A stretch of 31,855 nucleotides of DNA from VRUE01 sp036524775. Lineage in GTDB: Bacteria > Actinomycetota > Thermoleophilia > Solirubrobacterales > 70-9. The notes under the pieces were generated by a model. It was not told the origin of the DNA and ran no database searches. It worked only from the letters and a program-made list of their open reading frames with translations. The stretch spans positions 1 to 31,855 of the forward strand of contig DATDBO010000076.1 in the NCBI GenBank assembly GCA_036524775.1, in the 5' to 3' direction. The position numbers and the translations under genes are program-made. Shown one piece after another: positions 1 to 8,848 of this stretch (position 1 is the stretch's first letter; each line of letters begins with the position of its first letter).

Positions 1-842
<842 letters not shown>

Positions 843-846
<4 letters not shown>

Positions 847-1811
847 CCGACCAGCAGACTGGCGCCGATCGCGCCGCCGAGGTCGCCCAGCTCGGCGACC
901 TGCATCTCGGGAGGGTCGTCGCTGACGAAGAGGTGCTCGTGCATCTCCGCGGTCAGCTGCTCCATGAAGCGCTCGCCGAAGCGCTCGCCGAGGCCGCCGC
1001 CGATCACGACCGCCTCGACGTCGAGCACGTTGCAGGCGGAGGCGACGCCGGTGCCCAGCGCACCGATCGCGCGGTCGATCAGCTTCTCGGCGAGCTTGTC
1101 TCCGTGGTCGAGGGCGCGCTCCCAGATGCCGCTGGTGAGGCGCGGTTTGTCGTGCTTGCGCATCAGCTTGAAGAGGTCCGTCTCGTGGCCCTTCTCGTGC
1201 CTGTGATGCGCCTCGGCTTCCATCGCGGCCCGACCGGCGTAGGCCTCCATGCAGCCCCTGCGACCGCAGGGGCACTTGGCGCCGTTGCGCTCGACCACGA
1301 CGTGGCCGATCTCGCCCGCCGCGCCGCGGCCTAGCCAGGGCACCCCGTCGAGGACGATGCCGCCGCCGACGCCGGTTCCCCACCAGACTCCGAGCAGCGA
1401 GCTGTGCTTGCGGCCGGCGCCGAGCGCGTACTCGCCTTCGACCGCTACCTGGACGTCGTTGCCGATCCGCACCTCGGTGCCGAGCGCCTGCGCCAGCGTC
1501 TCGCCGAGCGGGAAGCTTCCCTCCCAGCCGGGCAGGTTGCGGGCGCCCGAGACGACCCCCGTCGCGCCGTCGGCGTCGCCGGGCGAGCCGACGCCGACCC
1601 CGGCAAGCGCCTCCGGGTCGACCCCCGCCGCGCCGGCCGCTTCGCGCAGCGCGCCCTCCATCTCCCGCGCCACGTCCGCCGGGCCGCCCTCGGTCGGCGT
1701 CGGCCGGCGAGCGTCGCCGCGCGGCTCGCCCTCTGCATCGACGACGACGGCCTGGATCTTGGTGCCGCCGAGATCGATGCCGCCGCGAAGGCTGTCGCTG
1801 TCGGCTGCCAT
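843..1811 (-). CDS. ROK-family sugar kinase (glucokinase-like)
   Basis: A 322-aa cytoplasmic kinase of the ROK family, which phosphorylates glucose or related hexoses/N-acylhexosamines with ATP. Seen: the N-terminal phosphate-binding motif GGIDLGGTKI, the catalytic-region Asp in GNDVQVAVEGE, GWGTGVGGGI-type loop (VWWGTGVGGGIV), the GEIGH motif, and the ROK zinc site CPCGRRGCMEAYAGR. No HTH is present at the N-terminus, so this is an enzyme rather than a ROK repressor. Start is ATG; no Shine-Dalgarno is visible, but TAGGGT (1822-1827, minus) sits 10 nt upstream. It is convergent with uvrA and divergent from the acyltransferase. Substrate cannot be fixed from sequence. Confidence 0.92.
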
Positions 1812-1856
1812 GGGCGAGGCGACCCTACTGCCGAGGGCTCTGGAAAGCTAGTCGTC

Positions 1857-2444
1857 GTGGCCGGTACGACGGGTTGGCGAGCGTGGTGGGCGAAGCGGCG
1901 CTGGTACGAGCGCAACCGGCGCCTATCGCGGCGCCTGCGGCTGGCCCGCCACGCCGCCCGCGGCGGCTTCTACGTCCGTATGCCGGTCGAGGGCGAGCTG
2001 CTCGAGGCGCTCGACGAGGGGCGCTTGCGGATCGGCGAGGGGACGCTGCTCGAGCCCGGCTGCTGGCTCACCCTCGCCCCCGAGGCGACGATCGAGATCG
2101 GCCAGGGCTGCTTCCTCAACCGCAACACGATGCTCGCCGCCCACGAGCGGATCGAGATCGGCGCGCACACGATGCTCGCCAACGGCTGCTTCGTCGGCGA
2201 CGCCGAGCATCGCTTCGACGACCCCGAGGTGCCGATCACCTGGCAGGGCTTCACGAGCAAGGGCCCGGTGAGGATCGGGGCCAACTGCTGGCTCGGCGTC
2301 AACTGCGCCGTGACCAGCGGGGTGACGATCGGAGAGCGCTGCGTAATCGGCGCCAACTCGGTCGTCACCAGTGACCTGCCGGCAGGCTCGATTGCGGCGG
2401 GGGCGCCCGCCCGGGTGATCCGCGAGATCGATTTCCGCGCTTAG
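1857..2444 (+). CDS. left-handed beta-helix (hexapeptide repeat) acyltransferase
   Basis: A 195-aa O-/N-acyltransferase of the LbH/WbbJ-MaaT type, likely acetylating a sugar or cell-surface glycan. Seen: hexapeptide repeats run from about residue 55 onward, with the characteristic closing block GVTIGERCVIGANSVV and the C-terminal AGAPARVIREI found in this family. The N-terminus is unusual: a Trp/Arg-rich stretch (WRAWWAKRRWYERNRR) that could bind membrane or nucleic acid surfaces. GTG at 1857 is chosen because GGAAAG (1842-1847) lies 9 nt upstream; the frame is open further upstream, but that overlaps the divergent kinase. Acceptor substrate unknown. Confidence 0.85.
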   Translation: MAGTTGWRAWWAKRRWYERNRRLSRRLRLARHAARGGFYVRMPVEGELLEALDEGRLRIGEGTLLEPGCWLTLAPEATIEIGQGCFLNRNTMLAAHERIEIGAHTMLANGCFVGDAEHRFDDPEVPITWQGFTSKGPVRIGANCWLGVNCAVTSGVTIGERCVIGANSVVTSDLPAGSIAAGAPARVIREIDFRA

Positions 2445-2457
2445 AGCACCTGCTGCC

Positions 2458-2463
2458 TATAAT
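2458..2463 (+). promoter_or_regulatory. -10 element of the pan operon
   Basis: A perfect TATAAT hexamer, rare in this GC-rich DNA, lies just after the acyltransferase stop. A start site near 2470 would give a leader of about 30 nt to the ATG at 2500. No convincing -35 box was found. Confidence 0.55.
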
Positions 2464-2499
2464 TGCGCCGAGGCCGTGACCCCCAAGGGCATGGACCCG

Positions 2500-3444
2500 A
2501 TGAACTCAGCGACGACCATCCCCGCACGCTCTGAGCCCCGCGTGGCCGTGCTCCGCGACAAGGAGGCGTTGCGCGACGCGCTCGCCGGCCCGCGCCGCGA
2601 GGCGCGCACGATCGGCCTGGTGCCGACGATGGGCTGCTTGCACGAGGGCCACCTCTCGCTGCTGCGCGCGGCCCGCGCCGAGTGCGACCTGGTCGTGATG
2701 AGCCTCTTCGTCAACCCGCCCCAGTTCGGCCCGGGCGAGGATCTCGACCACTATCCCCGCGACGAGGAGCGCGACGTGGAGCTGGCCGCAGCGGCGGGCG
2801 TCGACCTGGTCTACGCGCCGGCCGTCGCCGAGGTCTACCCCGAGGGCTTCTCGACCGCAGTCGAGGTGACCGGTCTGACCGAGGTTCTCTGCGGCGATCC
2901 GGCCCGGCGCGGCCCCGGGCACTTCCGCGGCGTCACCACCGTCGTCGCCAAGCTCTTCAACGCGGTCCAGCCCGACGTCGCCTGGTTCGGCCAGAAGGAC
3001 GCCCAGCAGGTGGCGGCCATCCGCCGCATGGTCCGCGACCTCGACTTCCCGGTGCGGATCGAGGCGCTGCCGACCGTGCGCGAGGCCGACGGCCTGGCGA
3101 TGAGCTCGCGCAACGCCTACCTCGACCCGGAGGAGCGACGGCGAGCGACGGCGCTCTCGCGCGCGCTGCGCGCTGCCGAGCAGGTTGCGCGCGCCGGATC
3201 GCTCGCCGATGCCCTCGACGCCGGCCGCCGCGAGCTCGCCGCCGCCGGCATCGAGCCGGAGTACTTCGAGGCGCGCGACGCCGAGAGCTTGCAGCAGGCG
3301 GTCGGGCTGAACGATCGACCGGTGCTGATCGCGGTCGCCGCCAGGGTCGGCGGCGCGCGCCTGATCGACAACGTGACGGTGTGGCCCTCGGCCTCGCCGG
3401 AGGATGACTTCAAACCCGGTAACGGCGAGGAGGCCCGATCCTGA
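2500..3444 (+). CDS. panC: pantothenate synthetase
   Basis: Joins pantoate and beta-alanine with ATP hydrolysis to AMP, the last step of pantothenate synthesis. Seen: PTMGCLHEGHLSLL at about 42-55 (HIGH-like motif, HEGH), the FGQKDAQQ block, and MSSRNAYL (KMSKS-like region). Length about 314 aa is slightly longer than usual because of a C-terminal tail (SASPEDDFKPGNGEEARS). Start: ATG 2500 is preferred because AAGGG (2485-2489) lies 10 nt upstream; GTG 2476 and ATG 2491 are in frame but too close to the TATAAT promoter or to the AAGGG. First gene of panC-panD-panB, overlapping panD by one base. Confidence 0.95.
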   Translation: MNSATTIPARSEPRVAVLRDKEALRDALAGPRREARTIGLVPTMGCLHEGHLSLLRAARAECDLVVMSLFVNPPQFGPGEDLDHYPRDEERDVELAAAAGVDLVYAPAVAEVYPEGFSTAVEVTGLTEVLCGDPARRGPGHFRGVTTVVAKLFNAVQPDVAWFGQKDAQQVAAIRRMVRDLDFPVRIEALPTVREADGLAMSSRNAYLDPEERRRATALSRALRAAEQVARAGSLADALDAGRRELAAAGIEPEYFEARDAESLQQAVGLNDRPVLIAVAARVGGARLIDNVTVWPSASPEDDFKPGNGEEARS

Positions 3445-3857
3445 TGCAGAGGCAGATGCTCAAGTCCAAGATCCATCGCGCGACGGTGACCGACTGCGAC
3501 GTCGACTACATCGGCAGCATCACGGTCGACACGGAGTTGATGGCCCAGGCCGACCTGATCACCAACGAGCAGGTCCACGTTTGGGACATCGACAACGGCG
3601 CCCGCTTCGTCACCTACGTGATCGACGGCGAGCCCGGCTCGGGCACGACGCAGGTCAACGGCGCCGCCGCCCACCTGACCCGCCCCGGCCACAAGATCAT
3701 CGTCGCTTCCTTCGGCGCCTACGACGAGCGCGACCTCGAGACGTACTCGCCGGTCGTCGTCCACGTCGACGACGACAACCAGCCGGTCGCGGTCGACAGC
3801 CGGCCGGAGGTGCTGCTCACCGAAGCGCCCCTCACCGGCGATGAGGTCCTCCGATGA
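3444..3857 (+). CDS. panD: aspartate 1-decarboxylase (pyruvoyl enzyme precursor)
   Basis: Makes beta-alanine for pantothenate. The 137-aa proenzyme starts MQRQMLKSKIHRATVTDCD and carries YIGSITVD at about 27-34. In this family the chain cleaves itself between Gly and Ser, and the Ser becomes the pyruvoyl cofactor. The next gene partner sites are also typical (NGAAAHL, Lys in KSKIHRA). GAGGAGG (3427-3433) lies 10 nt before the ATG at 3444, which overlaps the panC stop (TGATG); ATG 3456 (MLKSKIHRA) is the classical family start and remains possible. The tail is acidic and longer than the core family length. Confidence 0.95.
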   Translation: MQRQMLKSKIHRATVTDCDVDYIGSITVDTELMAQADLITNEQVHVWDIDNGARFVTYVIDGEPGSGTTQVNGAAAHLTRPGHKIIVASFGAYDERDLETYSPVVVHVDDDNQPVAVDSRPEVLLTEAPLTGDEVLR

Positions 3858-4789
3858 GCTCCGGCGGCCGCTCGCACACCGCCCCGCCGCCGGCCGACCG
3901 CGCCCCGATGACGCTGCCGCGGCTCGCGGAGATGAAGGCCGTCGGCGAGCCGATCGTGATGGTCACCGCCTACGACTACCCCTCGGCGACGGTGGCCGAG
4001 GAGGCCGGCGTCGACGTCGTCCTCGTCGGCGACTCGGCGGCGATGGTCGTGCTCGGCTACCCGGGCACCGAGCCGGTCTCGATGGACGAGATGATCATGC
4101 TCGGCAAGGCCGTTCGGCGCGGCCTGAAGACGCCGCTGATGGTCGGCGACATGCCGATGGGCAGTTACGAGGCGAGCAACGAGCTGGCCGTGCAGAACGC
4201 CCAGCGGCTGGTCAAGGAGACCGGCTGTCAGACGGTCAAGCTCGAGGCGGGGGGGATCTCGGTCGAGCGAGCGCGCGCAATCGTCCGCGCCGGCATCCCG
4301 GTGATGGGCCACGTCGGCCTGACCCCGCAGACCGCCACCGCGCTCGGCGGCTACAAGGCGCAGGGCAAGACCGCGCAGGGCGCGATCAAGCTCTGCGAGG
4401 ACGCCCTCGCCCTGCAGTCGGTCGGCTGCTTCGCGATCGTCTTCGAGGCGGTGCCGGCGGCGATCACGGAAGCGATCGTCGATAAGCTCGAAGTGCCGAC
4501 GATCGGCATCGGCGCCGGCCCGGCGACCTCGGGCCAGGTGCTCGTCTTCCACGACCTGCTCGGGATCACCACTGGGCGGATGGCGAAATTCGTCAAGCGC
4601 TACGCCGACGTGCACGGGACGATGGTCGAGGCGGTGCGCCGCTACGACGCCGAGGTGCGCTCGCGTCACTTCCCCGAACCCGACCACGTCTACAGCGTCG
4701 AACCCGCCGAGCTGGCCGAGTTCCGCCGCTACCTCGAGCAGGAGAGCCTCGCCTCGAAGAAGGCCTGGGACTGGGAGCCGCTGCCCTGA
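3854..4789 (+). CDS. panB: 3-methyl-2-oxobutanoate hydroxymethyltransferase
   Basis: Transfers a hydroxymethyl group from methylene-tetrahydrofolate to ketoisovalerate, giving ketopantoate. Seen over 311 aa: the metal-binding Asp in LVGDSAAMV, the second Asp in VGDMPMGSYE, the catalytic Glu in VKLEAGG, GHVGLTPQ, and PTIGIGAGP. The family fold is a TIM barrel that forms decamers. It overlaps panD by ATGA, so translation is probably coupled. The first 18 residues (MSSGGRSHTAPPPADRAP) are a non-conserved extension; ATG 3908 could be an internal start. No panE is seen in the window. Confidence 0.96.
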   Translation: MSSGGRSHTAPPPADRAPMTLPRLAEMKAVGEPIVMVTAYDYPSATVAEEAGVDVVLVGDSAAMVVLGYPGTEPVSMDEMIMLGKAVRRGLKTPLMVGDMPMGSYEASNELAVQNAQRLVKETGCQTVKLEAGGISVERARAIVRAGIPVMGHVGLTPQTATALGGYKAQGKTAQGAIKLCEDALALQSVGCFAIVFEAVPAAITEAIVDKLEVPTIGIGAGPATSGQVLVFHDLLGITTGRMAKFVKRYADVHGTMVEAVRRYDAEVRSRHFPEPDHVYSVEPAELAEFRRYLEQESLASKKAWDWEPLP

Positions 4790-4794
4790 GGCGT

Positions 4795-4834
4795 ATCCGA
4801 CTTTGACCACACTCTGGTGGGGTGAATGTCGGAT
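4795..4834 (+). terminator. possible hairpin after panB
   Basis: ATCCGAC (4795-4801) and GTCGGAT (4828-4834) are perfect inverted repeats, and CCAC/GTGG can pair inside them. There is no T-tract, so this is either a weak terminator of the pan operon or an operator in front of the glycosylase gene. Confidence 0.3.
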
Positions 4835-4841
4835 GCGCGAT

Positions 4842-4847
4842 TAGCAT
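4842..4847 (+). promoter_or_regulatory. leaderless -10 element of the UDG gene
   Basis: TAGCAT ends 7 nt before the ATG at 4855, which has no Shine-Dalgarno. Transcription would then start at or next to the A of the start codon. Confidence 0.45.
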
Positions 4848-4854
4848 TGGCGCG

Positions 4855-5529
4855 ATGACGGCAGAGGAGCGGCGCGCCAAGCTGGTCGACCTCTACAAGG
4901 AAGTGCAGGCGTGCACGAAGTGCCCCCTGCACGAGACCCGGGCCAAGGCGGTGTTCGGGGCGGGCGACGCCGACGCCGAGGTGATGTTCGTCGGCGAGGC
5001 GCCGGGGGCCGAAGAGGACCGCCAGGGCCTGCCCTTCGTCGGCCGCGCCGGGCAACTGCTCAACCAGATGCTGGAGGAAATCGGACTCTCGCGCGAGGAG
5101 GTCTTCATCGCCAACGTGCTGAAGAGCCGCCCGCCGGGCAACCGCGACCCGCAGCCGCTCGAGATCGAGGCCTGCCGCCCCTACCTGTTCGAGCAGGTGC
5201 GCCTGATCGAGCCGCGCGTCGTCTGCACGCTGGGCAACTTCGCCACCAAGCTGCTCAGCGGCAACCCGACCGGGATCACCCGCGTGCGCGGCACGCCGCA
5301 GGTGCACGAGCCGGGCGGCCGCACCGTGTTCCTGCTGCCGCTCTTCCACCCGGCGGCGGCGCTGCGCACGCCCGCGGTGAAGGAGACGCTGCGGCGCGAC
5401 TTCGACCTGCTGCCGCAGCTGCTCGCGGGCCCGCCCCCCGGCGCGCCGCCCGAGGAGGAGGAGATCGAGGAAGCGGCCGCGCCCGGTCCGCCGCAGCCGG
5501 CCGAAGACCAGCTCGACTTCTTCGGTTGA
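4855..5529 (+). CDS. udg: type-4 (Fe-S) uracil-DNA glycosylase
   Basis: Removes uracil from DNA in base-excision repair. Seen: the family-4 motif GEAPGAEEDRQGLPFVGRAG-type block at about 46-65 (GEAPG, then PFVGRAG), four cysteines expected to hold the 4Fe-4S cluster (C20-x2-C23 near the N-terminus, Cys in EIEAC, Cys in VVCTLGN), and the substrate-binding LFHPAAAL. The C-terminus (about 45 aa) is Pro/Glu-rich and ends QLDFFG, which resembles a PCNA/beta-clamp interaction tail (QxxFF); that is inference. ATG 4855 is preferred over GTG 4822 because a TAGCAT box sits 7 nt upstream. tsaE follows directly. Confidence 0.93.
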   Translation: MTAEERRAKLVDLYKEVQACTKCPLHETRAKAVFGAGDADAEVMFVGEAPGAEEDRQGLPFVGRAGQLLNQMLEEIGLSREEVFIANVLKSRPPGNRDPQPLEIEACRPYLFEQVRLIEPRVVCTLGNFATKLLSGNPTGITRVRGTPQVHEPGGRTVFLLPLFHPAAALRTPAVKETLRRDFDLLPQLLAGPPPGAPPEEEEIEEAAAPGPPQPAEDQLDFFG

Positions 5530-5531
5530 GC

Positions 5532-5963
5532 GTGAGCGTCACGGAGACCGCCTCCGCCGCCGAGACCGAAGCGCTCGGCGCGAAGCTCGCCGCTGGCCTC
5601 GATCCCGGCGACGTCGTCGTCGTCAGCGGCGAGCTGGGCGCGGGCAAGACGACGCTGATCCGCGGCGCCTGTCGAGCGCTCGGGGTGGAGGGCCCGGTCA
5701 CCTCGCCGACCTTCACCATCGGCCAACGCTACGAGGGCCGGGTACCGGTCTCGCACCTCGACCTCTACCGGCTCGCCGGCCTCGACGCAGAGGACCCGGC
5801 GCTGCTCGAGGACTACCTCGATCCGGCCACGGTCGCCTTCGTCGAGTGGCCGGCCGTGGCGGAGCCCCGGCTCGCCGACCGCCGCGTCACCGAGGTGCGC
5901 ATCGCCCACCTGGACGGCGACCGCCGCCGGATCGAGTTGGGCAGCGCATCGCCCCCCGCTTAG
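5532..5963 (+). CDS. tsaE: tRNA threonylcarbamoyladenosine synthesis ATPase TsaE
   Basis: ATPase that works with TsaB-TsaD to attach the threonylcarbamoyl group to A37 of ANN-decoding tRNAs. The 143-aa protein has Walker A GELGAGKTTL at about 35-44, the family motif VTSPTFTI, the Asp of SHLDLYRL, and EWPAVAE at the end of the fold. GTG 5532 is chosen (MSVTETAS); TTG 5526, overlapping the UDG stop, is the alternative. No strong ribosome-binding site is visible, so it may depend on coupling to the UDG gene. Confidence 0.92.
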   Translation: MSVTETASAAETEALGAKLAAGLDPGDVVVVSGELGAGKTTLIRGACRALGVEGPVTSPTFTIGQRYEGRVPVSHLDLYRLAGLDAEDPALLEDYLDPATVAFVEWPAVAEPRLADRRVTEVRIAHLDGDRRRIELGSASPPA

Positions 5964-5990
5964 GCGTGTTTTGGGAGGGGTGCCGACGTG

Positions 5991-5996
5991 TAGCAT
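5991..5996 (+). promoter_or_regulatory. -10 element for the secreted small protein
   Basis: TAGCAT, preceded directly by TG, lies 38 nt before the ATG at 6034. The same hexamer precedes the UDG gene. A TTTTGG sixteen bases upstream is a poor -35. Here the leader is long enough for the purine-rich AAGGAAGGGA (6015-6024), spaced 9 nt from the ATG. Confidence 0.45.
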
Positions 5997-6033
5997 CGGC
6001 CGGGCAGGCAATCGAAGGAAGGGAACGCGCTCG

Positions 6034-6408
6034 ATGAAGGGACTGAAGACGCTGATGGCGATCGGCCTTGCGGTCGCGCTGTTCGCAGCCGCCGTGCCTG
6101 CCTCGGCACAGGGCGCCGCCTACCGGCACTACGTCGCCTGCGGCCTCTCCAAAAACGCCAAACCGTCACATCTATGTCAGAAGAAACGCGACAAGGGTGC
6201 CTTCTTCCGCAGCAACCGGGCCGACGTCTTCTACACGGTGTGCGTCAAGTTCCCGACCAGGAAAAACCTCTGTGCCGACAGGCAGGAAGCGAAAAAAGGC
6301 ACGCTCTACGTCAACGAAATCACCTCGAACATCCCCGGCGAGCACCGGGTGACCTGGTTCGTCCAGGGCAAGCAGGTGGGCGCTTTCTCCTTCGTCGTGC
6401 CGAGGTAG
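6034..6408 (+). CDS. small secreted protein of unknown function
   Basis: I do not recognise a family. The 124-aa product begins with a clear signal peptide (MKGLKTLMAIGLAVALFAAAVPASAQG, cut probably after ASA), leaving a basic mature domain of about 98 aa with four cysteines (VACGLS, SHLCQK, TVCVKF, NLCADR) that could form two disulfides, and a beta-rich end (EHRVTWFVQGKQVGAFSFVV). It interrupts the t6A cluster between tsaE and tsaB and has its own promoter and a strong ribosome-binding site. The stop codon is 6 nt before the proposed tsaB start, so its translation may drive tsaB. Confidence 0.8.
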   Translation: MKGLKTLMAIGLAVALFAAAVPASAQGAAYRHYVACGLSKNAKPSHLCQKKRDKGAFFRSNRADVFYTVCVKFPTRKNLCADRQEAKKGTLYVNEITSNIPGEHRVTWFVQGKQVGAFSFVVPR

Positions 6409-6414
6409 CGGACA

Positions 6415-7122
6415 CTGGTAACGGTCGGCTTCGACACCGCGACCGCCGATACCGCGGTCGCCGCGGTACGCGACGGCGAGACGCTCTACGAGCGTCAGGT
6501 CGGTCTCTCCGAGAAGGGTGGGCCGCAGCACACCACCGCGCTGGTAGCGGAGGTCGAGCAGGCGGCGGAGGCCGCCGGCGGGTGGGCGGAGGTGAGGCGG
6601 ATCGCGGTCGGGATCGGGCCCGGCTCCTTCACCGGCCTGCGCGTCGGCATCGCCACGGCGAAGGCGCTCGGGCTGAGCCGCGGCCTGCCGTTGCGCGGAG
6701 TCGGCACGCTCGACGCGCTGGCGCGCGGGCTCGGCGAGGCCGCAGGCGAGCGCGAGCGCCTGGCGGTGCTCGACGCACGCCGTGGCGAGGTCGCCGCGGC
6801 GCTCTACTCGACGGCAGGCGAGCTGCTCCAGAAACCGCTGCTCAGCTCGCCCGAGCAGCTGGCGCAGCGCATCTCGCGCGAGGGGAAACCGCTGCTGTGC
6901 GGCGGGTCCGGCGCGGTACGATTTCGCGAGCAACTGACGAGTCGGGCGGTCGAGATCCCGGACGACGCCGACCCCGTGCACCGCGTAGCCGCGCGGCACA
7001 TCTGCGCACTCGCGGCGGCGATGCCGGACGAGGACGAATCCGGGCCCGTCTCCCCGATCTACCTGAGGCCCCCCGATGCACAACGGTGGCGTGAGCGAGA
7101 CTCTGTCCAAGCAGCCGAGTGA
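6415..7122 (+). CDS. tsaB: tRNA threonylcarbamoyladenosine synthesis protein TsaB (CTG start)
   Basis: Partner/scaffold of TsaD in t6A synthesis. Homology starts at once after the preceding stop: TVGFDTATADTAVAAV (ASKHA-type N-terminus) and runs on to AVGIGPGSFTGLRVGIATAKAL, the TsaB hallmark. No ATG, GTG or TTG occurs in frame between the stop at 6406-6408 and GTG 6592, which would cut off the first 59 residues including the N-terminal strand. CTG 6415 has GAGG (6402-6405) 9 nt upstream and gives 235 aa, the normal length. The end overlaps rimI by 47 nt. Confidence 0.88.
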   Translation: MVTVGFDTATADTAVAAVRDGETLYERQVGLSEKGGPQHTTALVAEVEQAAEAAGGWAEVRRIAVGIGPGSFTGLRVGIATAKALGLSRGLPLRGVGTLDALARGLGEAAGERERLAVLDARRGEVAAALYSTAGELLQKPLLSSPEQLAQRISREGKPLLCGGSGAVRFREQLTSRAVEIPDDADPVHRVAARHICALAAAMPDEDESGPVSPIYLRPPDAQRWRERDSVQAAE

Positions 7123-7561
7123 GGCGGCCGGCGAGCGTCCCGTGCGGCGGCTCGCCTACAGCGACCTGCCCGCGGTGGTTTCGATCGAGCGGCGCTCCTT
7201 CCCCGCGCCCTGGTCGCTGGCGATGTTCGTGCTCGAGCTCTCCAAGCCGTCGGGCGTCTGCCTCGCCGCGACCGAGGGGGACGAGCTGCTCGGCTACCTG
7301 GTCTGCTCGCGCTACGACCGCGTCTGGCATGTGATGAACGTCGCCGTGGCGCCGGAGCGTCGCCGCCGCGGGATCGCCACGCGGCTGATCTCGCGGCTGC
7401 TCGCCGAGGCGGGGGACGAGCTGCCGTTCACGCTCGAGGTGCGGGTCTCCAACCGCGACGCGATCGCGATGTACGAGAAGCTCGGCTTTCGCTCCGCCGG
7501 TGTGCGGCCTCGCTACTACCAGGACAACGGCGAGGACGCCCTGATCATGTGGCTGGACTGA
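7076..7561 (+). CDS. rimI: ribosomal-protein-alanine N-acetyltransferase (RimI-like GNAT)
   Basis: GNAT-fold acetyltransferase; family members acetylate the N-terminal alanine of ribosomal protein S18 and often sit beside tsaB/tsaD. Seen over 161 aa: a beta-4 strand VMNVAVAPERRRRGIATRLI with the acetyl-CoA loop RRRRGIAT, then SNRDAIAMYEKLGFRSAGVRPRYYQDNGEDALIM, diagnostic of RimI. ATG 7076 has GAGG (7065-7068) 7 nt upstream; GTG 7091 is an alternative. The first 20 residues are a poorly conserved leader. Confidence 0.9.
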   Translation: MHNGGVSETLSKQPSEAAGERPVRRLAYSDLPAVVSIERRSFPAPWSLAMFVLELSKPSGVCLAATEGDELLGYLVCSRYDRVWHVMNVAVAPERRRRGIATRLISRLLAEAGDELPFTLEVRVSNRDAIAMYEKLGFRSAGVRPRYYQDNGEDALIMWLD

Positions 7562-7586
7562 GCGGCCGGCTCGAGGGACGGCAGGG

Positions 7587-8594
7587 ATGATCCTCGCGAT
7601 CGAGACCTCCTGCGACGACACCTGCGCCGCCGTCGTCGACGGCGCCGAGATCCTCTCCAACGTGATCTCCTCGCAGGACGAGGCGCACGCCGAGTTCGGC
7701 GGCATCGTGCCCGAGGTCGCCTCGCGCCACCACCTCGAGCTGACCGTGCCGGTGGTGGAGTCGGCCCTGGCGAAGGCAGACGTCACGCTCGACGACGTCG
7801 ATGCCGTCGCGGTCACCGCCGGGCCGGGACTGATCGGGGCGCTCTTGGTCGGCCTCTCGACCGCCAAGGCGATCGCCGCGCCGCGCCGGCTGCCGCTGGT
7901 CCCGGTCGACCACCTGCAGGGGCACGTCGCCGCCAACTTCCTCGCCCCCGAGCCGCTCGAGCCGCCCTTCCTCTGCCTCCTCGCCAGCGGCGGCCACACG
8001 CTGCTGGCGGGCGTGCGCGACCACGCCGGCCACGAGGTGCTGGGGCAGACGCTCGACGACGCGGCGGGCGAGGCCTTCGACAAGGTCGCCCGCCTGCTCG
8101 GCCTCGGCTTCCCCGGCGGCCCGGCGCTGCAGCGGCTGGCCGAGCAGGGCGACCCCGCGGCGTTCGAGCTGCCGGTCGCGATGGCGCGCGACCCCGGCCT
8201 CGACTTCAGCTTCAGCGGGCTGAAGACGGCGCTGGTCTACCTCTGCCGCGACCTCGGTCCGGACGGCGTGGCAGAGCGCCGCGCCGACCTTGCGGCGAGC
8301 TTCCAGGCAGCCGCGGTGGGTCAGTTGACGGCCAAACTGAAGCGGGCGCTGAAACGGGGCGAGTGGCGGGCGGTGGCGCTCGGCGGGGGCGTCGCGGCCA
8401 ACGGGCCGCTGCGCGAGGCGGTGGCGGCGCTCTGCGAGGAGCGCGGTCTGCGGTTGAAGCTGGTCCCGCTCGCGCTCTGCACCGACAACGCCGCGATGAT
8501 CGCCTCGGCGGCGCGCTTCGCGACCCCGCTGCCCTACCCGGAGTACCTCTCCTACGACGCCTTTCCCAGCAGCCGGCCACCGGTGCCGGCGTGA
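7587..8594 (+). CDS. tsaD: tRNA N6-adenosine threonylcarbamoyltransferase
   Basis: Catalytic subunit that transfers the threonylcarbamoyl group to A37. The 335-aa ASKHA protein starts MILAIETSCDDT and carries the metal-binding His pair H109-LQG-H113, the nucleotide-binding LLASGGHTLL, GEAFDKVARLLGL, the loop GGGVAANGPLR, and the late Asp in CTDNAAMIA. Length and motif order are standard. A purine-rich GCAGGG precedes the ATG. The stop overlaps the next gene's GTG by 3 bases. Confidence 0.97.
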   Translation: MILAIETSCDDTCAAVVDGAEILSNVISSQDEAHAEFGGIVPEVASRHHLELTVPVVESALAKADVTLDDVDAVAVTAGPGLIGALLVGLSTAKAIAAPRRLPLVPVDHLQGHVAANFLAPEPLEPPFLCLLASGGHTLLAGVRDHAGHEVLGQTLDDAAGEAFDKVARLLGLGFPGGPALQRLAEQGDPAAFELPVAMARDPGLDFSFSGLKTALVYLCRDLGPDGVAERRADLAASFQAAAVGQLTAKLKRALKRGEWRAVALGGGVAANGPLREAVAALCEERGLRLKLVPLALCTDNAAMIASAARFATPLPYPEYLSYDAFPSSRPPVPA

Positions 8595-8848
8595 GCGCCC
8601 AGCTCGTACTCTATTCCCGCTCCGGTTGCCATCTCTGCGAGGTGGCGCTGGCAGAGCTCGTCGCCCTGCACGGCGAGGGCTACAGCTTCGAGCTGCTCGA
8701 GGTCGACATCGAGAGCGACGAGGCGCTGCTGCGGCGGATGCTCGAGCGCATCCCGGTGGTCGAGCTGAACGGCGAGGTCGTCTCCGAGCTGGTGCTCGAC
8801 CAGGCCGCCGTGCGGGCGCGGCTCGATACTGTGGTGGCCGATGATTGA
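8591..8848 (+). CDS. glutaredoxin-like thiol protein
   Basis: An 85-aa thioredoxin-fold protein of the small glutaredoxin/DUF836 type. Seen: LVLYSRSGCHLCEVA at about 5-19 with the redox pair CHLC, the beta-alpha unit ELLEVDIESDE, and the cis-Pro of RIPVVELNGEVV. GTG 8591 overlaps the tsaD stop (GTGA). The 3' end overlaps rex by 8 nt. Joined to rex, the redox-sensing repressor, it suggests a small redox unit at the end of the t6A operon; its partner protein is unknown. Confidence 0.86.
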   Translation: MSAQLVLYSRSGCHLCEVALAELVALHGEGYSFELLEVDIESDEALLRRMLERIPVVELNGEVVSELVLDQAAVRARLDTVVADD

